Part shown: positions 1-12,276 of the stretch, piece by piece
How the letters are laid out: every line of letters begins with the position of its first letter
How positions within the stretch are numbered: the stretch's first letter is position 1
Origin: Rhodeus uyekii
Taxonomy: Eukaryota; Chordata; Actinopteri; Cypriniformes; Acheilognathidae
Direction of reading: 5' to 3'
Assembly: GCA_037043235.1 (NCBI GenBank)
Contig: JAWRVZ010000616.1
Span: 1 to 64,000, forward strand
DNA: 64,000 bases
Notes under the pieces: model-generated
Database searches by the model: none
Seen by the model: the letters and a program-made list of their open reading frames with translations, nothing else
Told to the model about the DNA's origin: nothing
Translations under genes and position numbers: made by a program

Positions 1-1068
1 TATCAAAGCCTAAACTGATGAGCACCTAATAAAAAAGCCTTTCACTCCAGAACACCATGGTACTTACCTACTGTCTCTACCTGAGTAGCAAGAGGCAAAC
101 CCTGACTCCACATAGCCTATCAAAGCCTAAACTGATGAGCACCTAATAAAAGAGCATTTGAATTCAGAACACCATGATCCTTACCTACTGTCTCTACCTG
201 AGTAGCAAGAAGAATACCCTGACTCCACATAGCCTATCAAAGCCTAAACTTATGAGCACCTAATAAAAAAGCCCTCAAACCAGAACACCATGATCCTTAC
301 CTACTGTCTCTACCTGAGTAGCAAGAGGCATACCCTGACTCCACATAGCCTATCAAAGCCTAAACTGATGAGCACCTAATAAAAAAGCCTTCAATCCAGA
401 ACACCATGATCCTTACCTACTGTCTCTACCTGAGTAGCAAGAGGCATACCCTGACTCCACATAGCCTATCAAAGCCTAAACTGATGAGCACCTAATAAAA
501 AGCCTTTGAATTCAGAACACCATGATCCTTACCTACTGTCTCTACCTGAGTAGCAAGAGGCAAACCCTGACTCCACATAGCCTATCAAAGCCTAAACTGA
601 TGAGCACCTAATAAAAGAGCATTTGAATTCAGAACACCATGATCCTTACCTACTGTCTCTACCTGAGTAGCAAGAAGCATACCCTGACTCCACATAGCCT
701 ATCAAAGCCTAAACTTATGAGCACCTAATAAAAAAGCCCTCAATCCAGAACACCATGATCCTTACCTACTGTCTCTACCTGAGTAGCAAGAAGCATACCC
801 TGACTCCACATAGCCTATCAAAGCCTAAACTTATGAGCACCTAATAAAAAAGCCCTCAATCCAGAACACCATGATCCTTACCTACTGTCTCTACCTGAGT
901 AGCAAGAGGCATACCCTGACTCCACATAGCCTATCAAAGCCTAAACTGATGAGCACCTAGTAGAAGAACATTTAACTCCAGAACATCAAGATCCTTATCC
1001 TCTGTCTCTCACTAAGTAGCGAGAGGTATCCCCTGACTCCCTGTGGTCAAAGATTGAGGCCAAACTGA
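1..1068 (+). repeat. Run of about eight satellite monomers before the first tRNA
   Basis: CCTGACTCCACATAGCC recurs about every 116-117 bp from near 100. The last unit (from about 958, CTAGTAGAAGAAC) switches to the diverged form that always precedes a tRNA (ATCAAGATCC, CTCACTAAGTAGCGAGAGG, CTGACTCCCTGTGG). No gene is seen. Confidence 0.9.
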
Positions 1069-1139
1069 GCATTGGTGCTTCAATGGTAGAATTCTCGTTT
1101 GCCATGCGGGAGATCCGGGTCCGATTCCCGGCCAATGCA
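1069..1139 (+). tRNA. tRNA-Gly (GCC), G10C variant
   Basis: Decodes GGC/GGU glycine codons if functional. The 71-nt cloverleaf has a perfect 7-bp acceptor (GCATTGG/CCAATGC), anticodon loop TTGCCAT with GCC at 34-36, variable AGAT and T loop TCCGATT; there is no intron and no encoded CCA. Compared with the array consensus it has G10C, which replaces the G10-T25 pair at the base of the D stem with C-T and alters the A box. The T loop has C55 as in all copies. About 14 monomers separate it from the next tRNA, the longest gap in the window. Confidence 0.8.
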
Positions 1140-3012
1140 AAAAGTGTATACCAGATGTTGGGTCTTTAAAGATAAACCCTTTTACTTGTGCTAACTCACC
1201 TTAATGATGGCGATTTTCACCAGGAATAATGAATTGTGTCAACCAAAACGTAGCCTTAAAGGATGAGCACTTAGTAGAACAGCATTTAACTCCAGAACAC
1301 CATGATCCTTACCTACTGTCTCTACCTGAGTAGCAAGAGGCAAACCCTGACTCCACATAGCCTATCAAAGCCTAAGCTGATGAGCACCTACTAAAAAAGC
1401 CTTTGAATTCAGAACACCATGATCCTTACCTACTGTCTCTACCTGAGTAGCAAGAGGCATACCCTGACTCCACATAGCCTATCAAAGCCTAAACTTATGA
1501 GCACCTAATAAAAAAGCCTTCAATCCAGAACACCTTGATCCTTACCTACTGTCTCTACCTGAGTAGCAAGAGGCATACCCTAACTCCACATAGCCTATCA
1601 AAGCCTAAACTGATGAGCACCTAATAAAAAAGCCTTTCACTCCAGAACACCATGATACTTACCTACTGTCTCTACCTGAGTAGCAAGAGGCAAACCCTGA
1701 CTCCACATAGCCTATCAAAGCCTAAACTGATGAGCACCTAATAAAAGAGCATTTGAATTCAGAACACCATGATCCTTACCTAGTCTCTACCTGAGTAGCA
1801 AGAAGAATACCCTGACTCCACATAGCCTATCAAAGCCTAAACTTATGAGCACCTAATAAAAAAGCCCTCAAACCAGAACACCATGATCCTTACCTACTGT
1901 CTCTACTTGAGTAGCAAGAGGCATACCCTGACTCCACATAGCCTATCAAAGCCTAAACTGATGAGCACCTAATAAAAAAGCCTTCAATCCAGAACACCAT
2001 GATCCTTACCTACTGTCTCTACCTGAGTAGCAAGAAGCATACCCTGACTCCACATAGCCTATCAAAGCCTAGACTTATGAGCACCTAATAAAAAAGCCCT
2101 CAATCCAGAACACCATGATCCTTACCTACTGTCTCTACCTGAGTAGCAAGAGGCATACCCTGACTCCACATAGCCTATCAAAGCCTAAACTGATGAGCAC
2201 CTAGTAGAAGAACATTTAACTCCAGAACATCAAGATCCTTATCCTCTGTCTCTACCTGAGTAGCAAGAGGCATACCCTGACTCCACATAGCCTATCAAAG
2301 CCTAAACTTATGAGCACCTAATAAAAAAGCCTTCAATCCAGAACACCTTGATCCTTACCTACTGTCTCTACCTGAGTAGCAAGAGGCATACCCTAACTCC
2401 ACATAGCCTATCAAAGCCTAAACTGATGAGCACCTAATAAAAAAGCCTTTCACTCCAGAACACCATGATACTTACCTACTGTCTCTACCTGAGTAGCAAG
2501 AGGCATACCCTGACTCCACATAGCCTATAGAAACCTAAACTTATGAGCACCTAATAAAAAAGCCTTCAATCCAGAACACCTTGATCCTTACCTACTGTCT
2601 CTACCTGAGTAGCAAGAGGCATACCCTAACTCCACATAGCCTATCAAAGCCTAAACTGATGAGCACCTAATAAAAAAGCCTTTCACTCCAGAACACCATG
2701 ATACTTACCTACTGTCTCTACCTGAGTAGCAAGAGGCAAACCCTGACTCCACATAGCCTATCAAAGCCTAAACTGATGAGCACCTAATAAAAGAGCATTT
2801 AACTCCAGAACACCATGATCCTTACCTACTGTCTCTACCTGAGTAGCAAGAGGCAAACCCTGACTCCACATAGCCTATCAAAGCCTAAACTGATGAGCAC
2901 CTAGTAGAAGAACATTTAACTCCAGAACATCAAGATCCTTATCCTCTGTCTCTCACTAAGTAGCGAGAGGTATCCCCTGACTCCCTGTGGTCAAAGATTG
3001 AGGCCAAACTGA

Positions 3013-3083
3013 GCATTGGTGGTTCAATGGTAGAATTCTCGTTTGCCATGCGGGAGATCTGGGTCCGATTCCCGGCCAATGCA
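3013..3083 (+). tRNA. tRNA-Gly (GCC), C50T variant
   Basis: Differs from consensus by C50T, giving a T50-G64 wobble in the T stem. This subtype occurs only left of 32 kb. First tRNA of the first 1675-bp repeat copy. Confidence 0.85.
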
Positions 3084-4256
3084 AAAAGTGTATACCAGAA
3101 GTTGGGTCTTTAAAGATAAACCCTTTTACTTGTGCTAACTCACCTTAATGATGGCGATTTTCACCAGGAATAATGAATTGTGTTAACCAAAACCTAGCCT
3201 TAAAGGATGAGCACTTAGTAGAACAGCATTTAACTCCAGAACACCATGATCCTTACCTACTGTCTCTACCTGAGTAGCAAGAGGCAAACCCTGACTCCAC
3301 ATAGCCTATCAAAGCCTAAGCTGATGAGCACCTACTAAAAAAGCCTTTGAATTCAGAACACCATGATCCTTACCTACTGTCTCTACCTGAGTAGCAAGAG
3401 GCATACCCTGACTCCACATAGCCTATCAAAGCCTAAACTTATGAGCACCTAATAAAAAAGCCTTCAATCCAGAACACCTTGATCCTTACCTACTGTCTCT
3501 ACCTGAGTAGCAAGAGGCATACCCTAACTCCACATAGCCTATCAAAGCCTAAACTGATGAGCACCTAATAAAAAAGCCTTTCACTCCAGAACACCATGAT
3601 ACTTACCTACTGTCTCTACCTGAGTAGCAAGAGGCAAACCCTGACTCCACATAGCCTATCAAAGCCTAAACTGATGAGCACCTAATAAAAGAGCATTTGA
3701 ATTCAGAACACCATGATCCTTACCTAGTCTCTACCTGAGTAGCAAGAAGAATACCCTGACTCCACATAGCCTATCAAAGCCTAAACTTATGAGCACCTAA
3801 TAAAAAAGCCCTCAAACCAGAACACCATGATCCTTACCTACTGTCTCTACTTGAGTAGCAAGAGGCATACCCTGACTCCACATAGCCTATCAAAGCCTAA
3901 ACTGATGAGCACCTAATAAAAAAGCCTTCAATCCAGAACACCATGATCCTTACCTACTGTCTCTACCTGAGTAGCAAGAAGCATACCCTGACTCCACATA
4001 GCCTATCAAAGCCTAGACTTATGAGCACCTAATAAAAAAGCCCTCAATCCAGAACACCATGATCCTTACCTACTGTCTCTACCTGAGTAGCAAGAGGCAT
4101 ACCCTGACTCCACATAGCCTATCAAAGCCTAAACTGATGAGCACCTAGTAGAAGAACATTTAACTCCAGAACATCAAGATCCTTATCCTCTGTCTCTCAC
4201 TAAGTAGCGAGAGGTATCCCCTGACTCCCTGTGGTCAAAGATTGAGGCCAAACTGA

Positions 4257-4327
4257 GCATTGGTGGTTCAATGGTAGAATTCTCGTTTGCCATGCGGGAG
4301 ATCTGGATCCGATTCCCGGCAAATGCA
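4257..4327 (+). tRNA. tRNA-Gly (GCC), damaged
   Basis: C50T, G53A and C67A. G53A breaks the last T-stem pair (A53-C61) and C67A breaks an acceptor pair with G6. Function is doubtful. Same haplotype as 5932. Only one monomer separates it from the next tRNA. Confidence 0.65.
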
Positions 4328-4687
4328 AAAAGTGTATACCAGAAGTTGGGTCTTTAAAGATAAACCCTTTTACTTGTGCTAACTCACCTTAATGATGGCG
4401 ATTTTCACCAGGAATAATGAATTGTGTTAACCAAAACCTAGCCTTAAAGGATGAGCACTTAGTAGAACAGCATTTAACTCCAGAACACCATGATCCTTAC
4501 CTACTGTCTCTACCTGAGTAGCAAGAGGCAAACCCTGACTCCACATAGCCTATCAAAGCCTAAACTGATGAGCACCTAGTAGAAGAACATTTAACTCCAG
4601 AACATCAAGATCCTTATCCTCTGTCTCTCACTAAGTAGCGAGAGGTATCCCCTGACTCCCTGTGGTCAAAGATTGAGGCCAAACTGA

Positions 4688-4758
4688 GCATTGGTGGTTC
4701 AATGGTAGAATTCTCGTTTGCCATGCGGGAGATCTGGGTCCGATTCCCGGCCAATGCA
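4688..4758 (+). tRNA. tRNA-Gly (GCC), C50T variant
   Basis: C50T only. It is the 1675-bp-offset counterpart of 3013. Confidence 0.85.
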
Positions 4759-5931
4759 AAAAGTGTATACCAGAAGTTGGGTCTTTAAAGATAAACCCTT
4801 TTACTTGTGCTAACTCACCTTAATGATGGCGATTTTCACCAGGAATAATGAATTGTGTTAACCAAAACCTAGCCTTAAAGGATGAGCACTTAGTAGAACA
4901 GCATTTAACTCCAGAACACCATGATCCTTACCTACTGTCTCTACCTGAGTAGCAAGAGGCAAACCCTGACTCCACATAGCCTATCAAAGCCTAAACTGAT
5001 GAGCACCTACTAAAAAAGCCTTTGAAATCAGAACACCATGATCCTTACCTACTGTCTCTACCTGAGTAGCAAGAGGCATACCCTGACTCCACATAGCCTA
5101 TCAAAGCCTAAACTTATGAGCACCTAATAAAAAAGCCTTCAATCCAGAACACCTTGATCCTTACCTACTGTCTCTACCTGAGTAGCAAGAGGCATACCCT
5201 AACTCCACATAGCCTATCAAAGCCTAAACTGATGAGCACCTAATAAAAAAGCCTTTCACTCCAGAACACCATGATACTTACCTACTGTCTCTACCTGAGT
5301 AGCAAGAGGCAAACCCTGACTCCACATAGCCTATCAAAGCCTAAACTGATGAGCACCTAATAAAAGAGCATTTGAATTCAGAACACCATGATCCTTACCT
5401 AGTCTCTACCTGAGTAGCAAGAAGAATACCCTGACTCCACATAGCCTATCAAAGCCTAAACTTATGAGCACCTAATAAAAAAGCCCTCAAACCAGAACAC
5501 CATGATCCTTACCTACTGTCTCTACTTGAGTAGCAAGAGGCATACCCTGACTCCACATAGCCTATCAAAGCCTAAACTGATGAGCACCTAATAAAAAAGC
5601 CTTCAATCCAGAACACCATGATCCTTACCTACTGTCTCTACCTGAGTAGCAAGAAGCATACCCTGACTCCACATAGCCTATCAAAGCCTAGACTTATGAG
5701 CACCTAATAAAAAAGCCCTCAATCCAGAACACCATGATCCTTACCTACTGTCTCTACCTGAGTAGCAAGAGGCATACCCTGACTCCACATAGCCTATCAA
5801 AGCCTAAACTGATGAGCACCTAGTAGAAGAACATTTAACTCCAGAACATCAAGATCCTTATCCTCTGTCTCTCACTAAGTAGCGAGAGGTATCCCCTGAC
5901 TCCCTGTGGTCAAAGATTGAGGCCAAACTGA

Positions 5932-6002
5932 GCATTGGTGGTTCAATGGTAGAATTCTCGTTTGCCATGCGGGAGATCTGGATCCGATTCCCGGCAAATG
6001 CA
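5932..6002 (+). tRNA. tRNA-Gly (GCC), damaged
   Basis: C50T, G53A and C67A as at 4257, with T-stem and acceptor mismatches. The trailer also has ATACAAGAAG in place of ATACCAGAAG. Confidence 0.65.
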
Positions 6003-7177
6003 AAAAGTGTATACAAGAAGTTGGGTCTTTAAAGATAAACCCTTTTACTTGTGCTAACTCACCTTAATGATGGCGATTTTCACCAGGAATAATGAATTGT
6101 GTTAACCAAAACCTAGCCTTAAAGGATGAGCACTTAGTAGAACAGCATTTAACTCCAGAACACCATGATCCTTACCTACTGTCTCTACCTGAGTAGCAAG
6201 AGGCAAACCCTGACTCCACATAGCCTATCAAAGCCTAAGCTGATGAGCACCTACTAAAAAAGCCTTTGAATTCAGAACACCATGATCCTTACCTACTGTC
6301 TCTACCTGAGTAGCAAAAGGCATACCCTGACTCCACATAGCCTATCAAAGCCTAAACTTATGAGCACCTAATAAAAAAGCCTTCAATCCAGAACACCTTG
6401 ATCCTTACCTACTGTCTCTACCTGAGTAGCAAGAGGCATACCCTAACTCCACATAGCCTATCAAAGCCTAAACTGATGAGCACCTAATAAAAAAGCCTTT
6501 CACTCCAGAACACCATGATACTTACCTACTGTCTCTACCTGAGTAGCAAGAGGCAAACCCTGACTCCACATAGCCTATCAAAGCCTAAACTGATGAGCAC
6601 CTAATAAAAGAGCATTTGAATTCAGAACACCATGATCCTTACCTACTGTCTCTACCTGAGTAGCAAGAAGAATACCCTGACTCCACATAGCCTATCAAAG
6701 CCTAAACTTATGAGCACCTAATAAAAAAGCCCTCAAACCAGAACACCATGATCCTTACCTACTGTCTCTACCTGAGTAGCAAGAGGCATACCCTGACTCC
6801 ACATAGCCTATCAAAGCCTAAACTGATGAGCACCTAATAAAAAAGCCTTCAATCCAGAACACCATGATCCTTACCTACTGTCTCTACCTGAGTAGCAAGA
6901 AGCATACCCTGACTCCACATAGCCTATCAAAGCCTAGACTTATGAGCACCTAATAAAAAAGCCCTCAATCCAGAACACCATGATCCTTACCTACTGTCTC
7001 TACCTGAGTAGCAAGAGGCATACCCTGACTCCACATAGCCTATCAAAGCCTAAACTGATGAGCACCTAGTAGAAGAACATTTAACTCCAGAACATCAAGA
7101 TCCTTATCCTCTGTCTCTCACTAAGTAGCGAGAGGTATCCCCTGACTCTCTGTTGTCAAAGATTGAGGCCAAACTGA

Positions 7178-7248
7178 GCATTGGTGGTTCAATGGTAGAA
7201 TTCTCGTTTGCCATGCGGGAGATCCGGGTCCGATTCCCGGCCAATGCA
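7178..7248 (+). tRNA. tRNA-Gly (GCC), consensus
   Basis: Matches the array consensus throughout. Its terminator has lost one T (TTT at 7288), the main oddity. The 5' flank is also changed (CTCTGTTGTC for CCCTGTGGTC). Confidence 0.87.
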
Positions 7249-7287
7249 AAAAGTGTATACCAGAAGTTGGGTCTTTAAAGATAAACC

Positions 7288-7291
7288 CTTT
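7288..7291 (+). terminator. Damaged terminator, only TTT
   Basis: In the copy after the tRNA at 7178 the usual AAACCCTTTTAC reads AAACCCTTTAC, so one T is missing. Three Ts are normally a weak stop for vertebrate RNA polymerase III. Readthrough to the next T4 (GATTTTCACC, about 7320) is likely if the gene is transcribed. Confidence 0.6.
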
Positions 7292-8306
7292 ACTTGTGCT
7301 AACTCGCCTTAATGATGGCGATTTTCACCAGGAATAATGAATTGTGTCAACCAAAACGTAGCCTTAAAGGATGAGCACTTAGTAGAACAGCATTTAACTC
7401 CAGAACACCATGATCCTTACCTACTGTCTCTACCTGAGTAGCAAGAGGCAAACCCTGACTCCACATAGCCTATCAAAGCCTAAGCTGATGAGCACCTACT
7501 AAAAAAGCCTTTGAATTCAGAACACCATGATCCTTACCTACTGTCTCTACCTGAGTAGAAAGAGGCATACCCTGACTCCACATAGCCTATCAAAGCCTAA
7601 ACTGATGAGCACCTAATAAAAAGCCTTTGAATTCAGAACACCATGATCCTTACCTACTGTCTCTACCTGAGTAGCAGGAGGCATACCCTGACTCCACATA
7701 GCCTATCAAAGCCTAAACTTATGAGCACCTAATAAAAAAGCCTTCAATCCAGAACACCTTGATCCTTACCTACTGTCTCTACCTGAGTAGCAAGAGGCAT
7801 ACCCTGACTCCACATAGCCTATCAAAGCCTAAACTGATGAGCACCTAATAAAAAAGCCTTTCACTCCAGAACACCATGATCCTTACCTACTGTCTCTACC
7901 TGAGTAGCAAGAGGCAAACCCTGACTCCACATAGTTTATCAAAGCCTAAACTGATGAGCACCTAATAAAAGAGCATTTGAATTCAGAACACCATGATCCT
8001 TACCTACTGTCTCTACCTGAGTAGCAAGAAGAATACCCTGACTCAACATAGCCTATCAAAGCCTAAACTTATGAGCACCTAATAAAAAAGCCCTCAAACC
8101 AGAACACCATGATCCTTACCTACTGTCTCTACCTGAGTAGCAAGAGGCATACCCTGACTCCACATAGCCTATCAAAGCCTAAACTGATGAGCACCTAGTA
8201 GAAGAACATTTAACTCCAGAACATCAAGATCCTTATCCTCTGTCTCTCACTAAGTAGCGAGAGGTATCCCCTGACTCCCTGTGGTCAAAGATTTAGGCCA
8301 AACTGA

Positions 8307-8377
8307 GCATTGGTGGTTCAATGGTAGAATTCGCGTTTGCCATGCGGGAGATCCGGGTCCGATTCCCGGCCAATGCA
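8307..8377 (+). tRNA. tRNA-Gly (GCC), T28G variant
   Basis: T28G turns the 28-42 wobble pair into a G-G mismatch in the anticodon stem. Otherwise consensus. Confidence 0.75.
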
Positions 8378-8580
8378 AAAAGTGTATACCAGAAGTTGGG
8401 TCTTTAAAGATAAACCCTTTTACTTGTGCTAACTCACCTTAATGATGGCGATTTTCACCAGGAATAATGAATTGTGTCAACCAAAACGTAGCCTTAAAGG
8501 ATGAGCACTTAGTAGAATAGCATTTAATTCCAGAACACCATGATCCTTACCTACTGTCTCTACCTGAGTAGCAAGAGGCA

Positions 8581-8697
8581 TACCCTGACTCCACATAGCC
8601 TATCAAAGCCTAAACTGATGAGCACCTAATAAAAAAGCCTTTCACTCCAGAACACCATGATACTTACCTACTGTCTCTACCTGAGTAGCAAGAGGCA
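8581..8697 (+). repeat. Representative 117-bp satellite monomer
   Basis: Distance between equivalent bases of consecutive GCATACCCTG/GCAAACCCTG motifs is 117 bp here. Each monomer carries AATAAA on the + strand. On the - strand it carries CAGTAG|GTAAGG and a T-rich TTTTATTAG tract. Monomers elsewhere vary by 1-4 bp, for example the 3-bp loss in TTACCTAGTCTC near 1781, 3725 and 5400. Confidence 0.85.
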
Positions 8698-9552
8698 AAC
8701 CCTGACTCCACATAGCCTATCAAAGCCTAAACTGATGAGCACCTAATAAAAGAGCATTTGAATTCAGAACACCATGATCCTTACCTACTGTCTCTACCTG
8801 AGTAGCAAGAAGAATACCCTGACTCCACATAGCCTATCAAAGCCTAAACTTATGAGCACCTAATAAAAAAGCCCTCAAACCAGAACACCATGATCCTTAC
8901 CTACTGTCTCTACCTGAGTAGCAAGAGGCATACCCTGACTCCACATAGCCTATCAAAGCCTAAACTGATGAGCACCTAATAAAAAAGCCTTCAATCCAGA
9001 ACACCATGATCCTTACCTACTGTCTCTACCTGAGTAGCAAGAGGCAAACCCTGACTCCACATAGTTTATCAAAGCCTAAACTGATGAGCACCTAATAAAA
9101 GAGCATTTGAATTCAGAACACCATGATCCTTACCTACTGTCTCTACCTGAGTAGCAAGAAGAATACCCTGACTCCACATAGCCTATCAAAGCCTAAACTT
9201 ATGAGCACCTAATAAAAAAGCCTTCAATCCAGAACACCTTGATCCTTACCTACTGTCTCTACCTGAGTAGCAAGAGGCAAACCCTGACTCCACATAGCCT
9301 ATCAAAGCCTAAACTTATGAGCACCTAATAAAAAAGCCCTCAATCCAGAACACCATGATCCTTACCTACTGTCTCTACCTGAGTAGCAAGAGGCAAACCC
9401 TGACTCCACATAGCCTATCAAAGCCTAAACTGATGAGCACCTAGTAGAAGAACATTTAACTCCAGAACATCAAGATCCTTATCCTCTGTCTCTCACTAAG
9501 TAGCGAGAGGTATCCCCTGACTCCCTGTGGTCAAAGATTGAGGCCAAACTGA

Positions 9553-9622
9553 GCATTGGTGGTTCAATGGTAGAATTCTCGTTTGCCATGAGGGAGTTCC
9601 GGGTCGATTCCCGCCCAATGCA
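9553..9622 (+). pseudogene. tRNA-Gly (GCC) pseudogene, 70-nt form
   Basis: Anticodon GCC is retained, but C40A breaks a pair with G30, the T loop is only six bases (TCGATT, one base lost from the B box) and G65C breaks the outer T-stem pair. First of five related defective copies, all between 9.5 and 15.9 kb. Confidence 0.8.
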
Positions 9623-10214
9623 AAAAGTGTATACCAGAAGTTGGGTCTTTAAAGATAAACCCTTTTACTTGTGCTAACTCACCTTAATGATGGCGATTTT
9701 CACCAGGAATAATGAATTGTGTCAACCAAAACGTAGCCTTAAAGGATGAGCACTTAGTAGAACAGCATTTAATTCCAGAACACCATGATCCTTACCTACT
9801 GTCTCTACCTGAGTAGCAAGAGGCATACCCTGACTCCACATAGCCTATCAAAGCCTAAACTTATGAGCACCTAATAAAAAAGCCTTCAATCCAGAACACC
9901 TTGATCCTTACCTACTGTCTCTACCTGAGTAGCAAGAAGCATACCCTGACTCCACATAGCCTATCAAAGCCTAAACTTATGAGCACCTAATAAAAAAGCC
10001 CTCAATCCAGAACACCATGATCCTTACCTACTGTCTCTACCTGAGTAGCAAGAGGCATACCCTGACTCCACATAGCCTATCAAAGCCTAAACTGATGAGC
10101 ACCTAGTAGAAGAACATTTAACTCCAGAACATCAAGATCCTTATCCTCTGTCTCTCACTAAGTAGCGAGAGGTATCCCCTGACTCCCTGTGGTCAAAGAT
10201 TGAGGCCAAACTGA

Positions 10215-10285
10215 GCATTGGTGATTCAATGGTAGAATTCTCGTTTGCCATGCGGGAGATCTGGGTCCGATTCCCGGCCAATGCA
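10215..10285 (+). tRNA. tRNA-Gly (GCC), G10A and C50T
   Basis: G10A makes an A-T pair with T25 and changes the A box; C50T gives a wobble in the T stem. All stems remain paired. Twin at 11,542. Confidence 0.82.
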
Positions 10286-10879
10286 AAAAGTGTACACCAG
10301 AAGTTGGGTCTTTAAAGATAAACCCTTTTACTTGTGCTAACTCACCTTAATGATGGCGATTTTCACCAGGAATAATGAATTGTGTTAACCAAAACCTAGC
10401 CTTAAAGGATGAGCACTTAGTAGAACAGCATTTAACTCCAGAAAACCATGATCCTTACCTACTGTCTCTACCTGAGTAGCAAGAGGCAAACCCTGACTCC
10501 ACATAGCCTATCAAAGCCTAAACTGATGAGCACCTACTAAAAAAGCCTTTGAAATCAGAACACCATGATCCTTACCTACTGTCTCTACCTGAGTAGCAAG
10601 AGGCATACCCTGACTCCACATAGCCTATCAAAGCCTAAACTTATGAGCACCTAATAAAAAAGCCTTTCACTCCAGAACACCATGATCCTTACCTACTGTC
10701 TCTACCTGAGTAGCAAGAGGCAAACCCTGACTCCACATAGCCTATCAAAGCCTAAACTGATGAGCACCTAGTAGAAGAACATTTAACTCCAGAACATCAA
10801 GATCCTTATCCTCTGTCTCTCACTAAGTAGCGAGAGGTATCCCCTGACTCCCTGTGGTCAAAGATTGAGGCCAAACTGA

Positions 10880-10949
10880 GCATTGCTGGTTCAATGGTAG
10901 AATTCTCGTTTGCCATGAGGGAGTTCCGGGTCGATTCCCGCCCAATGCA
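10880..10949 (+). pseudogene. tRNA-Gly (GCC) pseudogene, 70-nt form with G7C
   Basis: Same defects as 9553 plus G7C, which opens the acceptor pair 7-66. Starts the second 1327-bp repeat copy. Confidence 0.8.
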
Positions 10950-11541
10950 AAAAGTGTATACCAGAAGTTGGGTCTTTAAAGATAAACCCTTTTACTTGTG
11001 CTAACTCACCTTAATGATGGCGATTTTCACCAGGAATAATGAATTGTGTCAACCAAAACGTAGCCTTAAAGGATGAGCACTTAGTAGAACAGCATTTAAT
11101 TCCAGAACACCATGATCCTTACCTACTGTCTCTACCTGAGTAGCAAGAGGCATACCCTGACTCCACATAGCCTATCAAAGCCTAAACTTATGAGCACCTA
11201 ATAAAAAAGCCTTCAATCCAGAACACCTTGATCCTTACCTACTGTCTCTACCTGAGTAGCAAGAAGCATACCCTGACTCCACATAGCCTATCAAAGCCTA
11301 AACTTATGAGCACCTAATAAAAAAGCCCTCAATCCAGAACACCATGATCCTTACCTACTGTCTCTACCTGAGTAGCAAGAGGCATACCCTGACTCCACAT
11401 AGCCTATCAAAGCCTAAACTGATGAGCACCTAGTAGAAGAACATTTAACTCCAGAACATCAAGATCCTTATCCTCTGTCTCTCACTAAGTAGCGAGAGGT
11501 ATCCCCTGACTCCCTGTGGTCAAAGATTGAGGCCAAACTGA

Positions 11542-11612
11542 GCATTGGTGATTCAATGGTAGAATTCTCGTTTGCCATGCGGGAGATCTGGGTCCGATTC
11601 CCGGCCAATGCA
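11542..11612 (+). tRNA. tRNA-Gly (GCC), G10A and C50T
   Basis: Identical variant set to 10,215, exactly 1327 bp downstream. Confidence 0.82.
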
Positions 11613-12206
11613 AAAAGTGTACACCAGAAGTTGGGTCTTTAAAGATAAACCCTTTTACTTGTGCTAACTCACCTTAATGATGGCGATTTTCACCAGGAAT
11701 AATGAATTGTGTTAACCAAAACCTAGCCTTAAAGGATGAGCACTTAGTAGAACAGCATTTAACTCCAGAAAACCATGATCCTTACCTACTGTCTCTACCT
11801 GAGTAGCAAGAGGCAAACCCTGACTCCACATAGCCTATCAAAGCCTAAACTGATGAGCACCTACTAAAAAAGCCTTTGAAATCAGAACACCATGATCCTT
11901 ACCTACTGTCTCTACCTGAGTAGCAAGAGGCATACCCTGACTCCACATAGCCTATCAAAGCCTAAACTTATGAGCACCTAATAAAAAAGCCTTTCACTCC
12001 AGAACACCATGATCCTTACCTACTGTCTCTACCTGAGTAGCAAGAGGCAAACCCTGACTCCACATAGCCTATCAAAGCCTAAACTGATGAGCACCTAGTA
12101 GAAGAACATTTAACTCCAGAACATCAAGATCCTTATCCTCTGTCTCTCACTAAGTAGCGAGAGGTATCCCCTGACTCCCTGTGGTCAAAGATTGAGGCCA
12201 AACTGA

Positions 12207-12276
12207 GCATTGGTGGTTCAATGGTAGAATTCTCGTTTGCCATGAGGGAGTTCCGGGTCGATTCTCGCCCAATGCA
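12207..12276 (+). pseudogene. tRNA-Gly (GCC) pseudogene, 70-nt form with C62T
   Basis: Same defects as 9553 plus C62T in the T stem (CTCGC). Further along its trailer GATATTCACC replaces GATTTTCACC, so the backup T4 is lost here. Confidence 0.8.

Larger units (their letters stand above)
3013..6362 (+). repeat. Higher-order repeat, two copies of about 1675 bp
   Basis: tRNA pairs 3013/4257 and 4688/5932 are offset by 1675 bp. The rare variants C50T+G53A+C67A occur at 4257 and again at 5932. The 3-bp-deleted monomer motif TTACCTAGTCTC at 3725 recurs at 5400. An earlier copy of the same monomer block lies 1944 bp upstream (1781), and a related eight-monomer block follows the tRNA at 5932. Confidence 0.8.
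9553..12206 (+). repeat. Higher-order repeat, two copies of 1327 bp
   Basis: Copies run from 9553 and 10,880. Each has a 70-nt pseudogene followed by a G10A tRNA, with 662/665-bp spacing. The private change GAAAACCATG at 10,441 recurs at 11,768, exactly 1327 bp later. A third pseudogene at 12,207 follows, but the downstream monomer number then changes. Confidence 0.85.

Noticed and set aside
1069..1260. tRNA-derived SINE
   Set aside because: Copies are tandem with constant flanks, have no poly(A) or LINE-like tail, and no target site duplications.
1140..3012. A hidden second RNA gene in the long intervals between tRNAs
   Set aside because: The intervals consist only of monomers with the same landmarks. 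No other cloverleaf, snRNA or 5S rRNA motif was found on either strand by eye.
8581..8697. Centromeric satellite
   Set aside because: The monomer is shorter than a nucleosome repeat and no CENP-B-like box is evident. Array position on the chromosome cannot be seen, so the idea is neither supported nor needed.
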